Shown: piece after piece, positions 36,070-48,536 of the stretch
Position numbering within the stretch: the first letter of the stretch is position 1
Layout: every line of letters begins with the position of its first letter
NCBI RefSeq assembly: GCF_014648655.1
Contig: NZ_BMRN01000006.1
Coordinates: 126,922 to 190,921, forward strand
Length of the DNA: 64,000 nt
Reading direction: 5' to 3'
Source of the DNA: Streptomyces atratus
GTDB taxonomy: Bacteria; Actinomycetota; Actinomycetes; Streptomycetales; Streptomycetaceae
The notes under the pieces: model-generated
What the model was told of the DNA's origin: nothing
The model's database searches: none
What the model saw: the letters and a program-made list of their open reading frames with translations, nothing else
Translations under genes and position numbers: made by a program

Positions 36070-36948
36070 ATGGAGCTCGGTCTCGTCGGCCTCGGCAAGA
36101 TGGGCGGCAACATGCGCGAGCGCATCCGCCGCGCAGGCCACACCGTCATCGGTTACGACCGCAACCCGGACGTCTCCGATGTCCACAGCCTCGAAGAGCT
36201 TGTGGGCAAGCTGAAGGGTCCCCGAGTCGTCTGGGTGATGGTGCCGGCCGGTGCGCCGACCCAGGCCACCATCGACGAGCTGGCCGGGCTCCTCTCGCCC
36301 GGTGACATCGTCGTGGACGGCGGAAACTCCCGCTGGACGGACGACGAGAAGCACGCGGTCGAGCTGGGCATCAAGGGCATCGGCTTCGTGGACTGCGGCG
36401 TCTCCGGCGGCGTCTGGGGCCTGGAGAACGGCTACGCGCTGATGTACGGCGGCGACGCCGAGAACGTGGCGAAGGTCCAGCCGGTCTTCGACGCGCTGAA
36501 GCCCGAGGGCGACTTCGGTTCCGTCCACGCGGGCAAGGTCGGCGCCGGCCACTTCGCGAAGATGGTCCACAACGGCATCGAGTACGCCATGATGCAGGCC
36601 TACGCCGAGGGCTGGGAGCTGCTGGAGAAGGTCGACTCCGTCACCGATGTGCGCGAGGTCTTCCGCTCCTGGCAGGAGGGCACGGTCATCCGTTCCTGGC
36701 TGCTCGACCTGGCGGTCAACGCGCTGGACGACGACGAGCACCTCGACAAGCTCCGTGGTTTCGCCGCCGACTCCGGTGAGGGCCGCTGGACGGTGGAGGC
36801 GGCGATCGACAACGCGGTGCCGCTGCCCGCGATCACGGCGTCACTCTTCGCGCGTTTCGCCTCGCGTCAGGACGACTCCCCGCAGATGAAGATGATCGCC
36901 GCGCTGCGCAACCAGTTCGGTGGCCACGCGGTCGAGAACAAGAAGTAA
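36070..36948 (+). CDS. gnd: 6-phosphogluconate dehydrogenase, short decarboxylating type
   Basis: 292 residues, the short form (long forms are ~470). N-terminal Rossmann motif [13 protein letters not shown], active-site [20 protein letters not shown] and [22 protein letters not shown]. The ending [10 protein letters not shown] is typical. Produces ribulose-5-phosphate and NAD(P)H; short forms are often NAD-preferring. Located between dnaN and recF, as in other Streptomyces. Confidence 0.95.
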   Translation: MELGLVGLGKMGGNMRERIRRAGHTVIGYDRNPDVSDVHSLEELVGKLKGPRVVWVMVPAGAPTQATIDELAGLLSPGDIVVDGGNSRWTDDEKHAVELGIKGIGFVDCGVSGGVWGLENGYALMYGGDAENVAKVQPVFDALKPEGDFGSVHAGKVGAGHFAKMVHNGIEYAMMQAYAEGWELLEKVDSVTDVREVFRSWQEGTVIRSWLLDLAVNALDDDEHLDKLRGFAADSGEGRWTVEAAIDNAVPLPAITASLFARFASRQDDSPQMKMIAALRNQFGGHAVENKK

Positions 36949-37034
36949 CCGCAACGAGGAGCGGGCCGGGCCGAGGTGTCCGACCCGTAACTACGGAGCA
37001 CGGAGCAGGAAGCCGGGAAGGTCGGCGTACACCC

Positions 37035-38165
37035 ATGCATGTCACGCATCTCTCGCTGGCCGACTTCCGCTCGTACGCCCGGGTCGAGGTACCTCTCGAT
37101 CCGGGCGTCACCGCTTTCGTGGGGGCCAACGGCCAGGGCAAGACCAATCTGGTGGAGGCCGTCGGCTACCTTGCGACGCTCGGCAGCCATCGGGTCTCCT
37201 CCGATGCACCGCTGGTGCGGATGGGCGCGGACCGGGCTGTCATCCGGGCTGCCGTGACGCAGGGCGAGCGCTCGCAGCTGGTCGAGCTGGAGCTCAATCC
37301 GGGCAAGGCCAATCGGGCCCGGATCAATAGATCGTCGCAGGTCAGGCCGCGTGACGTGCTGGGGATCGTACGTACGGTGCTGTTCGCACCGGAGGATCTG
37401 GCACTGGTCAAGGGGGACCCCGGGGAACGTCGGCGCTTTCTCGACGAGCTGATCACGGCGCGTTCGCCGCGGATGGCGGGGGTGCGTTCGGACTACGAGC
37501 GGGTGCTGAAGCAGCGCAACACCTTGCTGAAGTCGGCGGCGATGGCGCGCAGGCACGGTGGCCGGTCGATGGATCTGTCCACGCTCGATGTGTGGGACCA
37601 GCATCTGGGCCGGGTGGGTGCGGAGCTGCTGGCGCAGCGGCTGGATCTGATCGCTGCGTTGCAGCCACTGGCCGACAAGGCGTATGGGGATGTGGCGCCG
37701 GGTGGTGGTCCTGTGGTGTTGGAGTACCGCAGTTCGGTCGGTGCGGGTGTGGATTCGGTGCGTACGCGTGAGGAGCTGTACGAGCTGCTGATCGCGGGCC
37801 TGGTGGATGTGCGCAAACAGGAGATCGAGCGGGGTGTGACGTTGGTCGGTCCGCACCGTGATGATCTGTTGCTGGGGTTGCGGGGGATGCCGGCCAAGGG
37901 GTACGCGAGCCACGGTGAGTCCTGGTCGTATGCGTTGGCGCTGCGGCTGGCTTCGTACGATCTGCTGCGCGGCGAGGGCAATGAGCCGGTGCTGGTGCTG
38001 GACGATGTCTTTGCCGAGCTGGATGCGCGTCGTCGTGAGCGGTTGGCGGAGCTGGTGGCTCCGGGCGAGCAGGTGCTGGTGACGGCTGCGGTGGACGATG
38101 ACGTTCCGGGTGTGCTGGCGGGGACGCGGTATGCGGTGTCCGCGGGTGAGGTGGAGCGGCTGTGA
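37035..38165 (+). CDS. recF: DNA replication/repair protein RecF
   Basis: 376 residues. Walker [16 protein letters not shown], signature region [22 protein letters not shown] and Walker [20 protein letters not shown]-like ATPase that helps load RecA at gaps. The TGA overlaps the next start (GTGA), so the two are translationally coupled. Confidence 0.96.
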   Translation: MHVTHLSLADFRSYARVEVPLDPGVTAFVGANGQGKTNLVEAVGYLATLGSHRVSSDAPLVRMGADRAVIRAAVTQGERSQLVELELNPGKANRARINRSSQVRPRDVLGIVRTVLFAPEDLALVKGDPGERRRFLDELITARSPRMAGVRSDYERVLKQRNTLLKSAAMARRHGGRSMDLSTLDVWDQHLGRVGAELLAQRLDLIAALQPLADKAYGDVAPGGGPVVLEYRSSVGAGVDSVRTREELYELLIAGLVDVRKQEIERGVTLVGPHRDDLLLGLRGMPAKGYASHGESWSYALALRLASYDLLRGEGNEPVLVLDDVFAELDARRRERLAELVAPGEQVLVTAAVDDDVPGVLAGTRYAVSAGEVERL

Positions 38166-38743
38166 GCGTCCGTGGCGAGGTGTCCGGGGCTTCTGGGGAG
38201 CAGTCGCAGGAGCGGCCGGTGGAAGGGAAGCAGCCGGAGCCGTCGGGTGTCGATCTGGCGCGGGTGGCGTTGCGTGCGGCGAAGGAGCAGGCGCGGGCGC
38301 GTGGTGCTGCGGCGCAGCAGAAGAAGCAGGCCAGGCGGGGTGGTGGGCTGCGTTCGGGGGCGCGCGCGGATGGGCGTGACCCGTTGCCGTTGGGTGCTGC
38401 GATCAATCGTCTGATCACCGAGCGTGGCTGGGAGACGCCTGCGGCGGTGGGTGGGGTGATGGGGCGCTGGCCGCAGATCGTCGGTGAGGATCTGGCCAAT
38501 CACTGCGCGCCGCTGCGGTACGACGAGGATCCGGACGAGCGGGTGCTGACGGTGCAGTGCGATTCGACGGCGTGGGCGACGCAGCTGCGGTTGCTGGCGC
38601 CTCAGCTGGTGGCCCGGCTGAATGCGGATCTGGGGCATGGCACGGTGAGGCTGATCAAGGTGTTGGGGCCGGGGGGTCCGCAGCGCAGGTTCGGTCCACT
38701 GCGGGCGCCGGGGAGCACCGGTCCTGGCGATACGTACGGATGA
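38162..38743 (+). CDS. DciA-like protein (DUF721)
   Basis: 193 residues. The basic/Ala-rich N-terminus (~1-70) is variable. The DUF721 core (~80-165) has [20 protein letters not shown] and [24 protein letters not shown]. DciA proteins are the helicase operators of bacteria lacking DnaC. The place between recF and gyrB is conserved in actinobacteria. Confidence 0.88.
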   Translation: MSVRGEVSGASGEQSQERPVEGKQPEPSGVDLARVALRAAKEQARARGAAAQQKKQARRGGGLRSGARADGRDPLPLGAAINRLITERGWETPAAVGGVMGRWPQIVGEDLANHCAPLRYDEDPDERVLTVQCDSTAWATQLRLLAPQLVARLNADLGHGTVRLIKVLGPGGPQRRFGPLRAPGSTGPGDTYG

Positions 38744-41233
<2,490 letters not shown>

Positions 41234-41279
41234 GTCGGCCGTACCAGCAAGCCGCCGCTCGAAAGGACTTTGACCAGCA

Positions 41280-43913
41280 ATGGCCGACGAGAACACCCCT
41301 GTGACACCTGAAGAGGAGCCCGCCGCCGCCGGCGTGGGCATGCGTGTCGAGCCCGTGGGGCTCGAGACGGAGATGCAGCGCTCCTACCTCGACTACGCGA
41401 TGTCCGTGATCGTCTCGCGTGCGCTGCCTGACGTACGGGACGGTCTCAAGCCCGTCCACCGCCGGGTGCTCTACGCGATGTACGACGGCGGTTACCGGCC
41501 CGAGAAGGGCTTCTACAAGTGTGCCCGTGTCGTCGGTGACGTCATGGGTACGTACCACCCGCACGGTGACTCGTCGATCTACGACGCACTGGTGCGACTG
41601 GCACAGCCGTGGTCGATGCGCATGCCGCTGGTGGACTCCAACGGCAACTTCGGTTCTCCGGGCAACGACCCGGCCGCCGCGATGCGGTACACCGAGTGCA
41701 AGATGATGCCGCTGTCCATGGAGATGGTCCGGGACATCGACGAGGAGACCGTCGACTTCCAGGACAACTACGACGGCCGCAACCAGGAGCCGACGGTTCT
41801 GCCGGCGCGCTTCCCGAATCTGCTGGTCAACGGCTCCGCGGGCATCGCGGTCGGTATGGCGACCAACATCCCGCCGCACAACCTGCGTGAGGTCGCGGAG
41901 GGTGCGCAGTGGTACCTGGAGCACCCGGAGGCCTCGCAGGAGGAGCTCCTGGAGGCGCTGATCGAACGGATCAAGGGCCCGGACTTCCCGACGGGTGCGC
42001 TCGTCGTGGGCCGCAAGGGCATCGAGGAGGCGTACCGCACCGGCCGTGGTTCGATCACGATGCGTGCGGTCGTCGCGGTCGAGGAGATCCAGAACCGGCA
42101 GTGCCTGGTCGTCACGGAGCTTCCGTACCAGACCAACCCCGACAACCTGGCGCAGAAGATCGCCGACCTGGTGAAGGACGGCAAGGTCGGTGGGATCGCG
42201 GACGTCCGTGACGAGACCTCGTCGCGTACGGGGCAGCGTCTGGTCGTCGTGCTGAAGCGGGACGCGGTCGCCAAGGTCGTTCTGAACAACCTGTACAAGC
42301 ACACCGATCTGCAGACCAACTTCGGCGCCAACATGCTGGCGCTGGTCGACGGTGTGCCGCGCACCCTGTCGATCGACGCGTTCATCCGCCACTGGGTGAC
42401 GCACCAGATCGAGGTCATTGTCCGGCGTACGAAGTTCCGTCTGCGCAAGGCGGAGGAGCGGGCGCACATTCTGCGTGGTCTGCTCAAGGCGCTGGACGCG
42501 ATCGACGAGGTCATCGCCCTCATCCGGCGCAGCCAGACGGTCGAGGTGGCCCGCGAGGGCCTGATGGGCCTGCTGGAGATCGACGAGATCCAGGCGAACG
42601 CGATCCTGGAGATGCAGCTGCGCCGGCTGGCCGCGCTGGAGCACCAGAAGATCACGGCCGAGCACGACGAGCTCCAGGCGAAGATCAACGAGTACAACGC
42701 GATCCTGGTGTCGACGGAGCGGCAGCGTCAGATCGTCAGTGAGGAGCTGGCGGCGATCGTCGAGAAGTTCGGCGACGACCGGCGTTCCAAGCTGGTGCCC
42801 TTCGACGGCGACATGTCCATCGAGGACCTGATCGCCGAGGAGGACATCGTCGTCACGATCTCGCGCGGCGGCTATGTGAAGCGTACGAAGACGGACGACT
42901 ACCGCTCGCAGAAGCGCGGCGGCAAGGGCGTGCGTGGTACGAAGCTGAAGGAAGACGACATCGTCGACCACTTCTTCGTGTCGACGACGCACCACTGGCT
43001 GCTGTTCTTCACGAACAAGGGCCGGGTGTACCGGGCGAAGGCGTACGAGCTTCCCGACGCCGGCCGTGATGCCCGTGGTCAGCATGTCGCCAACCTGCTG
43101 GCTTTCCAGCCGGACGAGCAGATCGCCCAGATCCTGGCGATCCGTGACTACGAGGCCGCGCCCTATCTGATCCTGGCCACGAAGGGCGGTCTCGTGAAGA
43201 AGACCGCGCTGAAGGACTATGACTCGCCGCGTTCCGGCGGTGTCATCGCCATCAACCTCCGGGAGACGGCGGATGGCGCCGAAGGCACTGCCGACGAGCT
43301 GATCGGTGCGGAGCTGGTGTCGGCCGAGGACGATCTGCTGCTCATCAGCAAGAAGGCCCAGTCGATCAGGTTCACCGCGACGGACGATGCGCTGCGCCCG
43401 ATGGGCCGTGCCACTTCGGGCGTCAAGGGCATGAGTTTCCGCGAAGGCGACGAACTGCTCTCGATGAATGTTGTCCGGCCGGGTACGTTCGTGTTCACTG
43501 CCACCGATGGTGGGTACGCGAAGCGGACTCCCGTCGACGAGTACCGCGTTCAGGGTCGTGGTGGCCTGGGCATCAAGGCTGCCAAGATCGTGGAGGACAG
43601 GGGCTCGCTGGTCGGTGCGCTGGTGGTCGAGGAGACGGATGAGATCCTCGCCATCACGCTCGGCGGTGGTGTGATTCGTACGCGAGTCAATGAAGTCAGG
43701 GAGACGGGCCGTGACACCATGGGCGTCCAACTGATCAATCTGGGCAAGCGCGATGCCGTCGTCGGCATCGCTCGTAACGCCGAAGCCGGCCGCGAGGCCG
43801 AAGAGGTCGAGGGGTCCGAGGACGCCGAGGCCGCGACGGCAGAGGCTGCCGAGAGCACAGTCGAGGGCAATGTCGAAGGCACGTCGCCTTCGGCCGGGGA
43901 GCACGAGGAGTAA
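41280..43913 (+). CDS. gyrA: DNA gyrase subunit A
   Basis: 877 residues. Breakage-reunion domain: [21 protein letters not shown]; quinolone-determining stretch [19 protein letters not shown]; catalytic tyrosine in [10 protein letters not shown]. The C-terminal beta-pinwheel contains [11 protein letters not shown], the GyrA box. The last ~60 residues are an acidic, Ala/Glu-rich tail. The QRDR carries the residues usual for Streptomyces. Confidence 0.97.
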   Translation: MADENTPVTPEEEPAAAGVGMRVEPVGLETEMQRSYLDYAMSVIVSRALPDVRDGLKPVHRRVLYAMYDGGYRPEKGFYKCARVVGDVMGTYHPHGDSSIYDALVRLAQPWSMRMPLVDSNGNFGSPGNDPAAAMRYTECKMMPLSMEMVRDIDEETVDFQDNYDGRNQEPTVLPARFPNLLVNGSAGIAVGMATNIPPHNLREVAEGAQWYLEHPEASQEELLEALIERIKGPDFPTGALVVGRKGIEEAYRTGRGSITMRAVVAVEEIQNRQCLVVTELPYQTNPDNLAQKIADLVKDGKVGGIADVRDETSSRTGQRLVVVLKRDAVAKVVLNNLYKHTDLQTNFGANMLALVDGVPRTLSIDAFIRHWVTHQIEVIVRRTKFRLRKAEERAHILRGLLKALDAIDEVIALIRRSQTVEVAREGLMGLLEIDEIQANAILEMQLRRLAALEHQKITAEHDELQAKINEYNAILVSTERQRQIVSEELAAIVEKFGDDRRSKLVPFDGDMSIEDLIAEEDIVVTISRGGYVKRTKTDDYRSQKRGGKGVRGTKLKEDDIVDHFFVSTTHHWLLFFTNKGRVYRAKAYELPDAGRDARGQHVANLLAFQPDEQIAQILAIRDYEAAPYLILATKGGLVKKTALKDYDSPRSGGVIAINLRETADGAEGTADELIGAELVSAEDDLLLISKKAQSIRFTATDDALRPMGRATSGVKGMSFREGDELLSMNVVRPGTFVFTATDGGYAKRTPVDEYRVQGRGGLGIKAAKIVEDRGSLVGALVVEETDEILAITLGGGVIRTRVNEVRETGRDTMGVQLINLGKRDAVVGIARNAEAGREAEEVEGSEDAEAATAEAAESTVEGNVEGTSPSAGEHEE

Positions 43914-43916
43914 AGC

Positions 43917-44591
43917 GTGAGTGGAGCCACGGGCGCCGGTTCGGCCGCTTCCGGAGCTGGAGCGAACGGTGCCCGTGGCCCTGCCACGGACTCCCAAGGG
44001 GGCACTGTGACGGACACTCGGGGGCCTAAGCCCCAGTACGAGGGCTACGCGACCGGGCCGTTGCCCGGTGAGCGCGAGCCCGCACCGGGGCAGGCGAGCG
44101 GGCCGTATCACCCGCCGCAGGCGTACCCTTCGCCCGCGGGCGGGACACAGGGCGGTGCGCAGGGTGTGGCTGCCGCGCAGGCGGCCCGGCGGCCGCGGAC
44201 AGGGGCGCGGACCACTCCGCGTACCCGCAAGGCGCGCCTGCGGGTGGCCAAGGCCGACCCGTGGTCGGTGATGAAGGTCAGCTTCCTGCTCTCCATCGCG
44301 CTCGGTATCTGCACGGTGGTGGCGGCCGCGGTGCTGTGGATGGTCATGGACGCGATGGGCGTCTTCTCCACCGTGGGCGGCACGATCAGCGAGGCCACCG
44401 GCTCGAACGAGAACAACGGCTTCGATCTTCAGTCGTTCCTGTCGCTGCCGCGGGTCCTCATCTTCACCTCGGTCATCGCTGTGATCGATGTGGTTCTGGC
44501 GACCGCCCTGGCGACGCTGGGCTCCTTCATCTACAACTTGTCGGCGGGCTTCGTGGGCGGTATCGAGCTCACGCTGGCCGAGGACGAGTAG
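43917..44591 (+). CDS. DUF3566 membrane protein
   Basis: 224 residues from GTG 43917, only 3 nt after gyrA. The first ~115 residues are Gly/Pro/Arg-rich and cytoplasmic-looking. The DUF3566 domain follows with two membrane helices (MKVSFLLSIALGICTVVAAAVLW and VLIFTSVIAVIDVVLATALATLGSFIYNLSAGFVGGIEL). Conserved after gyrA in actinobacteria. Function unknown. Confidence 0.88.
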   Translation: MSGATGAGSAASGAGANGARGPATDSQGGTVTDTRGPKPQYEGYATGPLPGEREPAPGQASGPYHPPQAYPSPAGGTQGGAQGVAAAQAARRPRTGARTTPRTRKARLRVAKADPWSVMKVSFLLSIALGICTVVAAAVLWMVMDAMGVFSTVGGTISEATGSNENNGFDLQSFLSLPRVLIFTSVIAVIDVVLATALATLGSFIYNLSAGFVGGIELTLAEDE

Positions 44592-44609
44592 GGCGCCGCG
44601 TTATCGATT

Positions 44610-44638
44610 TTGGGACTGGCCCCGACGTGCGCTAATCT
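44610..44638 (+). promoter_or_regulatory. tRNA-Ile promoter
   Basis: TTGGGA (44610-44615), 17-nt spacer, TAATCT (44633-44638), ~25 nt before the mature tRNA. Confidence 0.6.
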
Positions 44639-44662
44639 TCAGAAGTCAGCGCACAGCGCGGC

Positions 44663-44739
44663 GGGGCTATAGCTCAGTTGGTTAGAGCGCATCCCTGATA
44701 AGGATGAGGCCACAGGTTCAAATCCTGTTAGCCCCACCA
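44663..44739 (+). tRNA. tRNA-Ile (GAT), CCA encoded
   Basis: Cloverleaf: acceptor GGGGCTA pairs with TAGCCCC. The D-loop region is AGCTCAGTTGGTTAGAGC. The anticodon arm CATCC-CTGATAA-GGATG gives anticodon GAT. T arm CAGGTTCAAATCCTG. The gene ends at A44736 followed by encoded CCA to 44739. Confidence 0.97.
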
Positions 44740-44742
44740 GCT

Positions 44743-44778
44743 CAAAGACCCCCAACCGATCATGGTTGGGGGTCTTTG
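44743..44778 (+). terminator. tRNA-Ile terminator
   Basis: CAAAGACCCCCAACC (44743-44757) pairs perfectly with 44764-44778, loop GATCAT. Confidence 0.88.
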
Positions 44779-44887
44779 ACATCTCCGGCCGACATCAGCC
44801 GATGAGTAGATCTTTCAGCAACCTCGAGTGCACTGGCTCCGGCCGTTGTGCCGAGGCGCACGTCTTCAGGGTCACAGCGGGGGTGCC

Positions 44888-45049
44888 ATGACTGATCACG
44901 GGTGGTCCGACAGCAGCGATGACGAAGATCCCTTCGAACGCGGGAAGCCGGACCGGGCCTTTGTGGGTTGGATCCTTCTCGCGGGGTTCGTGATCTGCGT
45001 GATCGGCGTGGCGTGGTTCACTTGGGCCTTCGCTCATCGGAACCCCTAA
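44888..45049 (+). CDS. small single-pass membrane protein, unknown
   Basis: 53 residues from ATG 44888. An acidic cytoplasmic-looking N-terminus (WSDSSDDEDPFERGKPDRA) precedes one membrane helix (FVGWILLAGFVICVIGVAWFTWAF). The upstream ribosome site is weak (GCGGGGG). The amphipathic composition looks protein-like, but I recognise no family. It overlaps the 3' end of the antisense integrase remnant by 32 nt. Confidence 0.55.
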   Translation: MTDHGWSDSSDDEDPFERGKPDRAFVGWILLAGFVICVIGVAWFTWAFAHRNP

Positions 45050-45386
45050 CCCTCTCGCCGATCACGGGTGGGCGCTTGTGATCGGCGGCTGATATCAGCG
45101 GATCTTCCAGGAGTTCGGCGAGCATCGTCACGGCCTCCCGCTCTTCGTCGCCCACCACATGGGGGTAGACGTGCATGGTCATGCTGATCCGGCTCTGCCG
45201 CAGGATCGCCTGGGCGAGCTTGGGGTGCACCTTCAGGAAGGCCGGCAGGGTGCCGCAGGTGTGCCGAGCGAGCCGTACCGTGATCCGGCGCACTCCGTAC
45301 CGCTTCACCAGGGCGTTGAAACTGCGGGAGAAGCCGACAGGATCGATCGGGCAGCCTCTCTCGGGGGAGAAGGCCAGATCCTTGCC
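45018..45386 (-). pseudogene. tyrosine recombinase (integrase) C-terminal remnant
   Basis: Reads GKDLAFSPERGCPIDPVGFS, then VRRITVRLARHTCGTLPAFL, ILRQSRISMTMHVYPHVV and EREAVTMLAELLEDPL. This is the catalytic domain of phage or integrative-element integrases: the HTCGT box and the nucleophilic Tyr in MHVYPHV. The catalytic HxxR is altered (usual LHDLRHT reads VRLARHT). No N-terminal core-binding domain precedes it; upstream residues in the same frame are unrelated low-complexity sequence. Lies ~280 bp from tRNA-Ile, a common integration site. Confidence 0.75.
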
Positions 45387-45629
45387 CGGTTCCTGGCTCC
45401 GGCCCACTCCCGTGATCCTTCGCTCCAGGTCTTGCGGCGTCCGGCGTTCCCTCCCGGGCCCCGGGCCCCGGGCCTGGGCGCGCACAGGGAGATCTTTCCG
45501 GGGCCCGGTGCGGCACGGAGGTGTGCCGTGTTCCTGCGCTGACAGGGGCAGCGCAGGAACTGAGCACATGAAGAAGCCCCCGTCCGGCGTGAACCGGACC
45601 AGGGGCTCTGTGTGTCGGTTGCGCGGCTC

Positions 45630-46001
45630 TCACGGTGGGAGGAGGGATGCGTCCCCCGCGGGGGCTCCGTGGGCGGCGCGGGCGGTGTTCCTGGTCTCCA
45701 TGGCGTCCGTCGTGTCTGCGGACAGATGCCGGGTGGCGGGTGAGGAGCCGTGTGCCTCGGCGCGGATGCGCTGCTTCATCGTGGGTGGCAGCGCCCTGTC
45801 ACGCGGAAGGGTCCATCGCACCGACGGTGTGGTCGCGGTTGCCGCGGTCGCACCCGCGTGCTCCTGGTTCGTGCTGATCGGCTCCAGGGTGCTCGACTCC
45901 GTGGCCGCCGCCGGGGTGCTCATGAGCCCCAGTGCGGCGAGGAGTGCGAAGAAGGCGGTGACGAAGGCGGTCCAGATGTTCTTGGCCTTGACGGTGCTCA
46001 T
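45630..46001 (-). CDS. secreted DUF6344-like protein
   Basis: 123 residues from ATG 46001 with GAGGGG upstream. The signal peptide WTAFVTAFFALLAALGLMSTPAAA probably cleaves after AAA. The mature part has LPPTMKQRIRAEAHGSSPATRHL, a motif I associate with DUF6344 proteins of Streptomyces; that family name is from memory. Function unknown. Confidence 0.7.
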   Translation of the reverse strand: MSTVKAKNIWTAFVTAFFALLAALGLMSTPAAATESSTLEPISTNQEHAGATAATATTPSVRWTLPRDRALPPTMKQRIRAEAHGSSPATRHLSADTTDAMETRNTARAAHGAPAGDASLLPP

Positions 46002-46320
46002 GGCCCCTCGCTTTCGGGTGGTCCGGTTTGCTTACCTTCCTGATGATGTGTATGTGGCCCGCGATTTCGTGGACCGACGCCACCGATCCGCAGATCTTCA
46101 GATGAACACCACTCGTATGGTTCAACTGGCCTTGACGGGCTTGTGCGGGGCGATCGGCGTGGCCGGGTCATCCTGCCGGGACGATCCGCGGAGCGATCCT
46201 TGGATGATCGCTTTTCCCTGGACGCCAGTTGGGCCGCAGGTAGGTCACCGATCGATATCGGCCGGTGTGTATAGTCGGGCGGCAGAAGTCCCCTACGTCA
46301 AGGAAAGACGAGGTCGCGCG
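46002..46320. other. intergenic region, no gene seen
   Basis: 319 bp between divergent small genes. A TATAGT hexamer at 46270-46275 lies ~45 nt before the DLW-39 start, but no good -35 partner is visible. Confidence 0.45.
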
Positions 46321-46455
46321 GTGAAGAAGCTTCTCCTGGTCGCACTGGCCGCCATCGGCGGGCTCCTCGTGTACCGCCAGATCCAGGCGGATCGCGCCGA
46401 GCAGGATCTGTGGACGGAGGCGACTGACTCCGTGCCCGCAGGTTCGGGTGTGTGA
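46321..46455 (+). CDS. DLW-39 family small protein
   Basis: 44 residues from GTG 46321. A signal-anchor (KKLLLVALAAIGGLLVYRQ) precedes the QADRAEQDLWTEATD motif that names the family. Widely conserved in actinobacteria near the gyrase/tRNA region; role unknown. A hairpin follows at 46477-46501. Confidence 0.85.
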   Translation: MKKLLLVALAAIGGLLVYRQIQADRAEQDLWTEATDSVPAGSGV

Positions 46456-46476
46456 GACAGAACAGCCTGATTGCGG

Positions 46477-46501
46477 GCCCCGGTCGCTGAGCGGCCGGGG
46501 C
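46477..46501 (+). terminator. terminator after DLW-39 gene
   Basis: GCCCCGGTCGC pairs with GCGGCCGGGGC (one internal T/G pair), loop TGA, then CTTCGT. Confidence 0.65.
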
Positions 46502-46606
46502 TTCGTGCTGTTGCGGGACCGTGACGCCTGTGCCCTTGAATTCACTTAAGCAAATCAATAGGTTGCGGTAGCAAAACGGCTGGGTTTTTCGGTCGAGGGG
46601 GCACAG

Positions 46607-48536
46607 GTGAAGGCACGGTACGACCACCGCCGTACTGCAGCTGCGGGGGCACGGATCGGCGGGGCGCTGCTCGCCCTGGTGGCGGGCGCGATGCCGGCCG
46701 TTGCGGCGGCACCGGGCGGTGCACCCGCCGGTCCCGAGACACCCCTGCCCGGCTCGGGCGGCAGCCTGGTCATGGTGCTCGACTCGTCCGGATCCATGGG
46801 GGACGACGACGGCACGGGGCGTACCCGGATGGAGAGCGCCCGTACGGCCGTCGGCACCGTCGTCGGCGGCCTTCCCGACGGATATCCGACCGGACTGCGG
46901 GTGTACGGCGCGGACCGTCCCCGAGGCTGCACGGACACCAGGCTCTTACAGCCGGTGCAGAGGCTCGACCGGGAAGCCGTGAAGCGGGCTGTGGCGGCCG
47001 TACAGCCCAAGGGTGACACTCCCATCGGGCTGTCGTTGCAGAAGGCCGCCGAGGACCTTCCGCAGCCCGCGGGCGGTGCCATCGGTACGCGCACGATCCT
47101 GCTGATCTCCGACGGCGAGGACAACTGCAGGTACGCCGCAGCCCTGCGAGGTCGCCGAGCAGCTCGGCAAGGAGGGGGTCGGGCTGCGGATCGACACGGT
47201 CGGCTTCCAGGTGAAGGGCGCGGCCCGCGAACAGCTCGAATGCATCGCGGCGGCCGGCAACGGCCGCTACTACGACGCACCGGATGCCGAGGCGCTGGCC
47301 CGGCAACTGCAACGGGCGTCGCAACTCTCCGCGGACGGCTACCGGTTCCGGGGCGAGCGGGTCGAGGGTACGGCGACGGGTGCGGCGGCACCCGTGCTCG
47401 TACCAGGGCAGTATCTGGACACCATCGGACCCGGTGAGAAGCGGTACTACGCCGTCGGCCTGGATGCCGTTTCGACGGTGGACTTCTCGGCGACGGCGGT
47501 GCCGCAGCCCGGGGCGGCCGTCGACACCTTCGACGCACTGCGCACCGGCATCGTGTACGGCACCGGAAGTTCCTGCGTGACGGACACCGCGCACTTCTAC
47601 CAGAAGGAGGGCGCGACCCCGCTGACCTCGGCGGTCGCCCGTATCCCAGCAGAGGAGGGCAACCACGCCTGCGACCGGGCGGGCCGGTACTGGCTGGTGG
47701 TGGAGCGGGAGAGCAAGAAGGGCTCCGACGCCGCACGTTGGCCGCTCGAGCTCCTTTACGGGGTGGAGGCGGTGCTGGGGAAGGGCATCACGCCCGCCCA
47801 GTCGCAGCCGGGGTACGGCAAGGGCGGCAAGGACGCCGTGCTGCCCACCGGCGACCCCCGCGACGTGCGGGGCGGTACCGGCTTCAACGACGCCAAGGAG
47901 CTCGGCGGGGGCGTGTGGCGCGACCGGATCCTTCCGTCGCAGACCCTCTGGTACAAGGTCCCGGCCGGCTGGGGCCAGCAGGTGCGCTACGACGTGGAGT
48001 TCGCGAACGAGCCCACGGTGGAGCGCGGGACCTCCACGTACTCGTACGGGGCGACCCAGCTGTTCACCCCCGCTCGTTTCCCGCTCACCGGAGGTGGCGA
48101 GTTCACCTCGACGGCCATGTACAACGGTCGTCCGTCGGCGATCAGGATGGGCGGGGTGCCGGTCGCCTGGACCAACCGCTACGAGTACCGCTCCGACGTC
48201 CAGCCCGTACGCGCCGGGGGTGACTTCTACATCTCGGTGACGCTGGGGGCGAGGTCCGCCGATATCGCGGAGACCCCGCAGATCGGTGTGGTGCTGCGGG
48301 TGTCGGTGCTCGGCGACGAGCTGGCCGGCCCCGAGCACCATGCTCCTGTCGTAGCCAAGAAGGCGGACAAGAACGGCAATTCGAGCGGTGCCGAAGACAG
48401 CGGTGGTACGGGCGGGGCAGGATGGACCGGCATTGCGGCCGCTGCCGGTGCGGGCGCCGTGGTGGTGATCGCGGGGCTCGTGTCCGTACGCGGGCGTCGC
48501 AGACGGGCCACACAGACGACGAGGGGAAGCGCGTGA
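46607..48536 (+). pseudogene. von Willebrand factor A domain secreted protein, frameshifted
   Basis: Starts at GTG 46607 with GAGGGGG upstream. It has a signal peptide and a VWA domain with MIDAS motif LVMVLDSSGSMGDDDGTG. The frame breaks at about 47129. Removing one base there (the A after TGC) restores GEDNCGTPQPCEVAEQ... and joins the second frame. That frame continues through beta domains to a C-terminal membrane helix (GIAAAAGAGAVVVIAGLVSV) and basic tail. Without the break it would be ~640 residues. A TTA leucine codon sits at 46946-46948. Real mutation or sequencing error cannot be told apart here. The next gene is a paralogue of its C-terminal half. Confidence 0.8.

Noticed and set aside
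45440..45480. GC-only tandem GGGCCCC-type stretch as a regulatory repeat
   Set aside because: Simple low-complexity sequence in decaying DNA; no clean symmetry or spacing.
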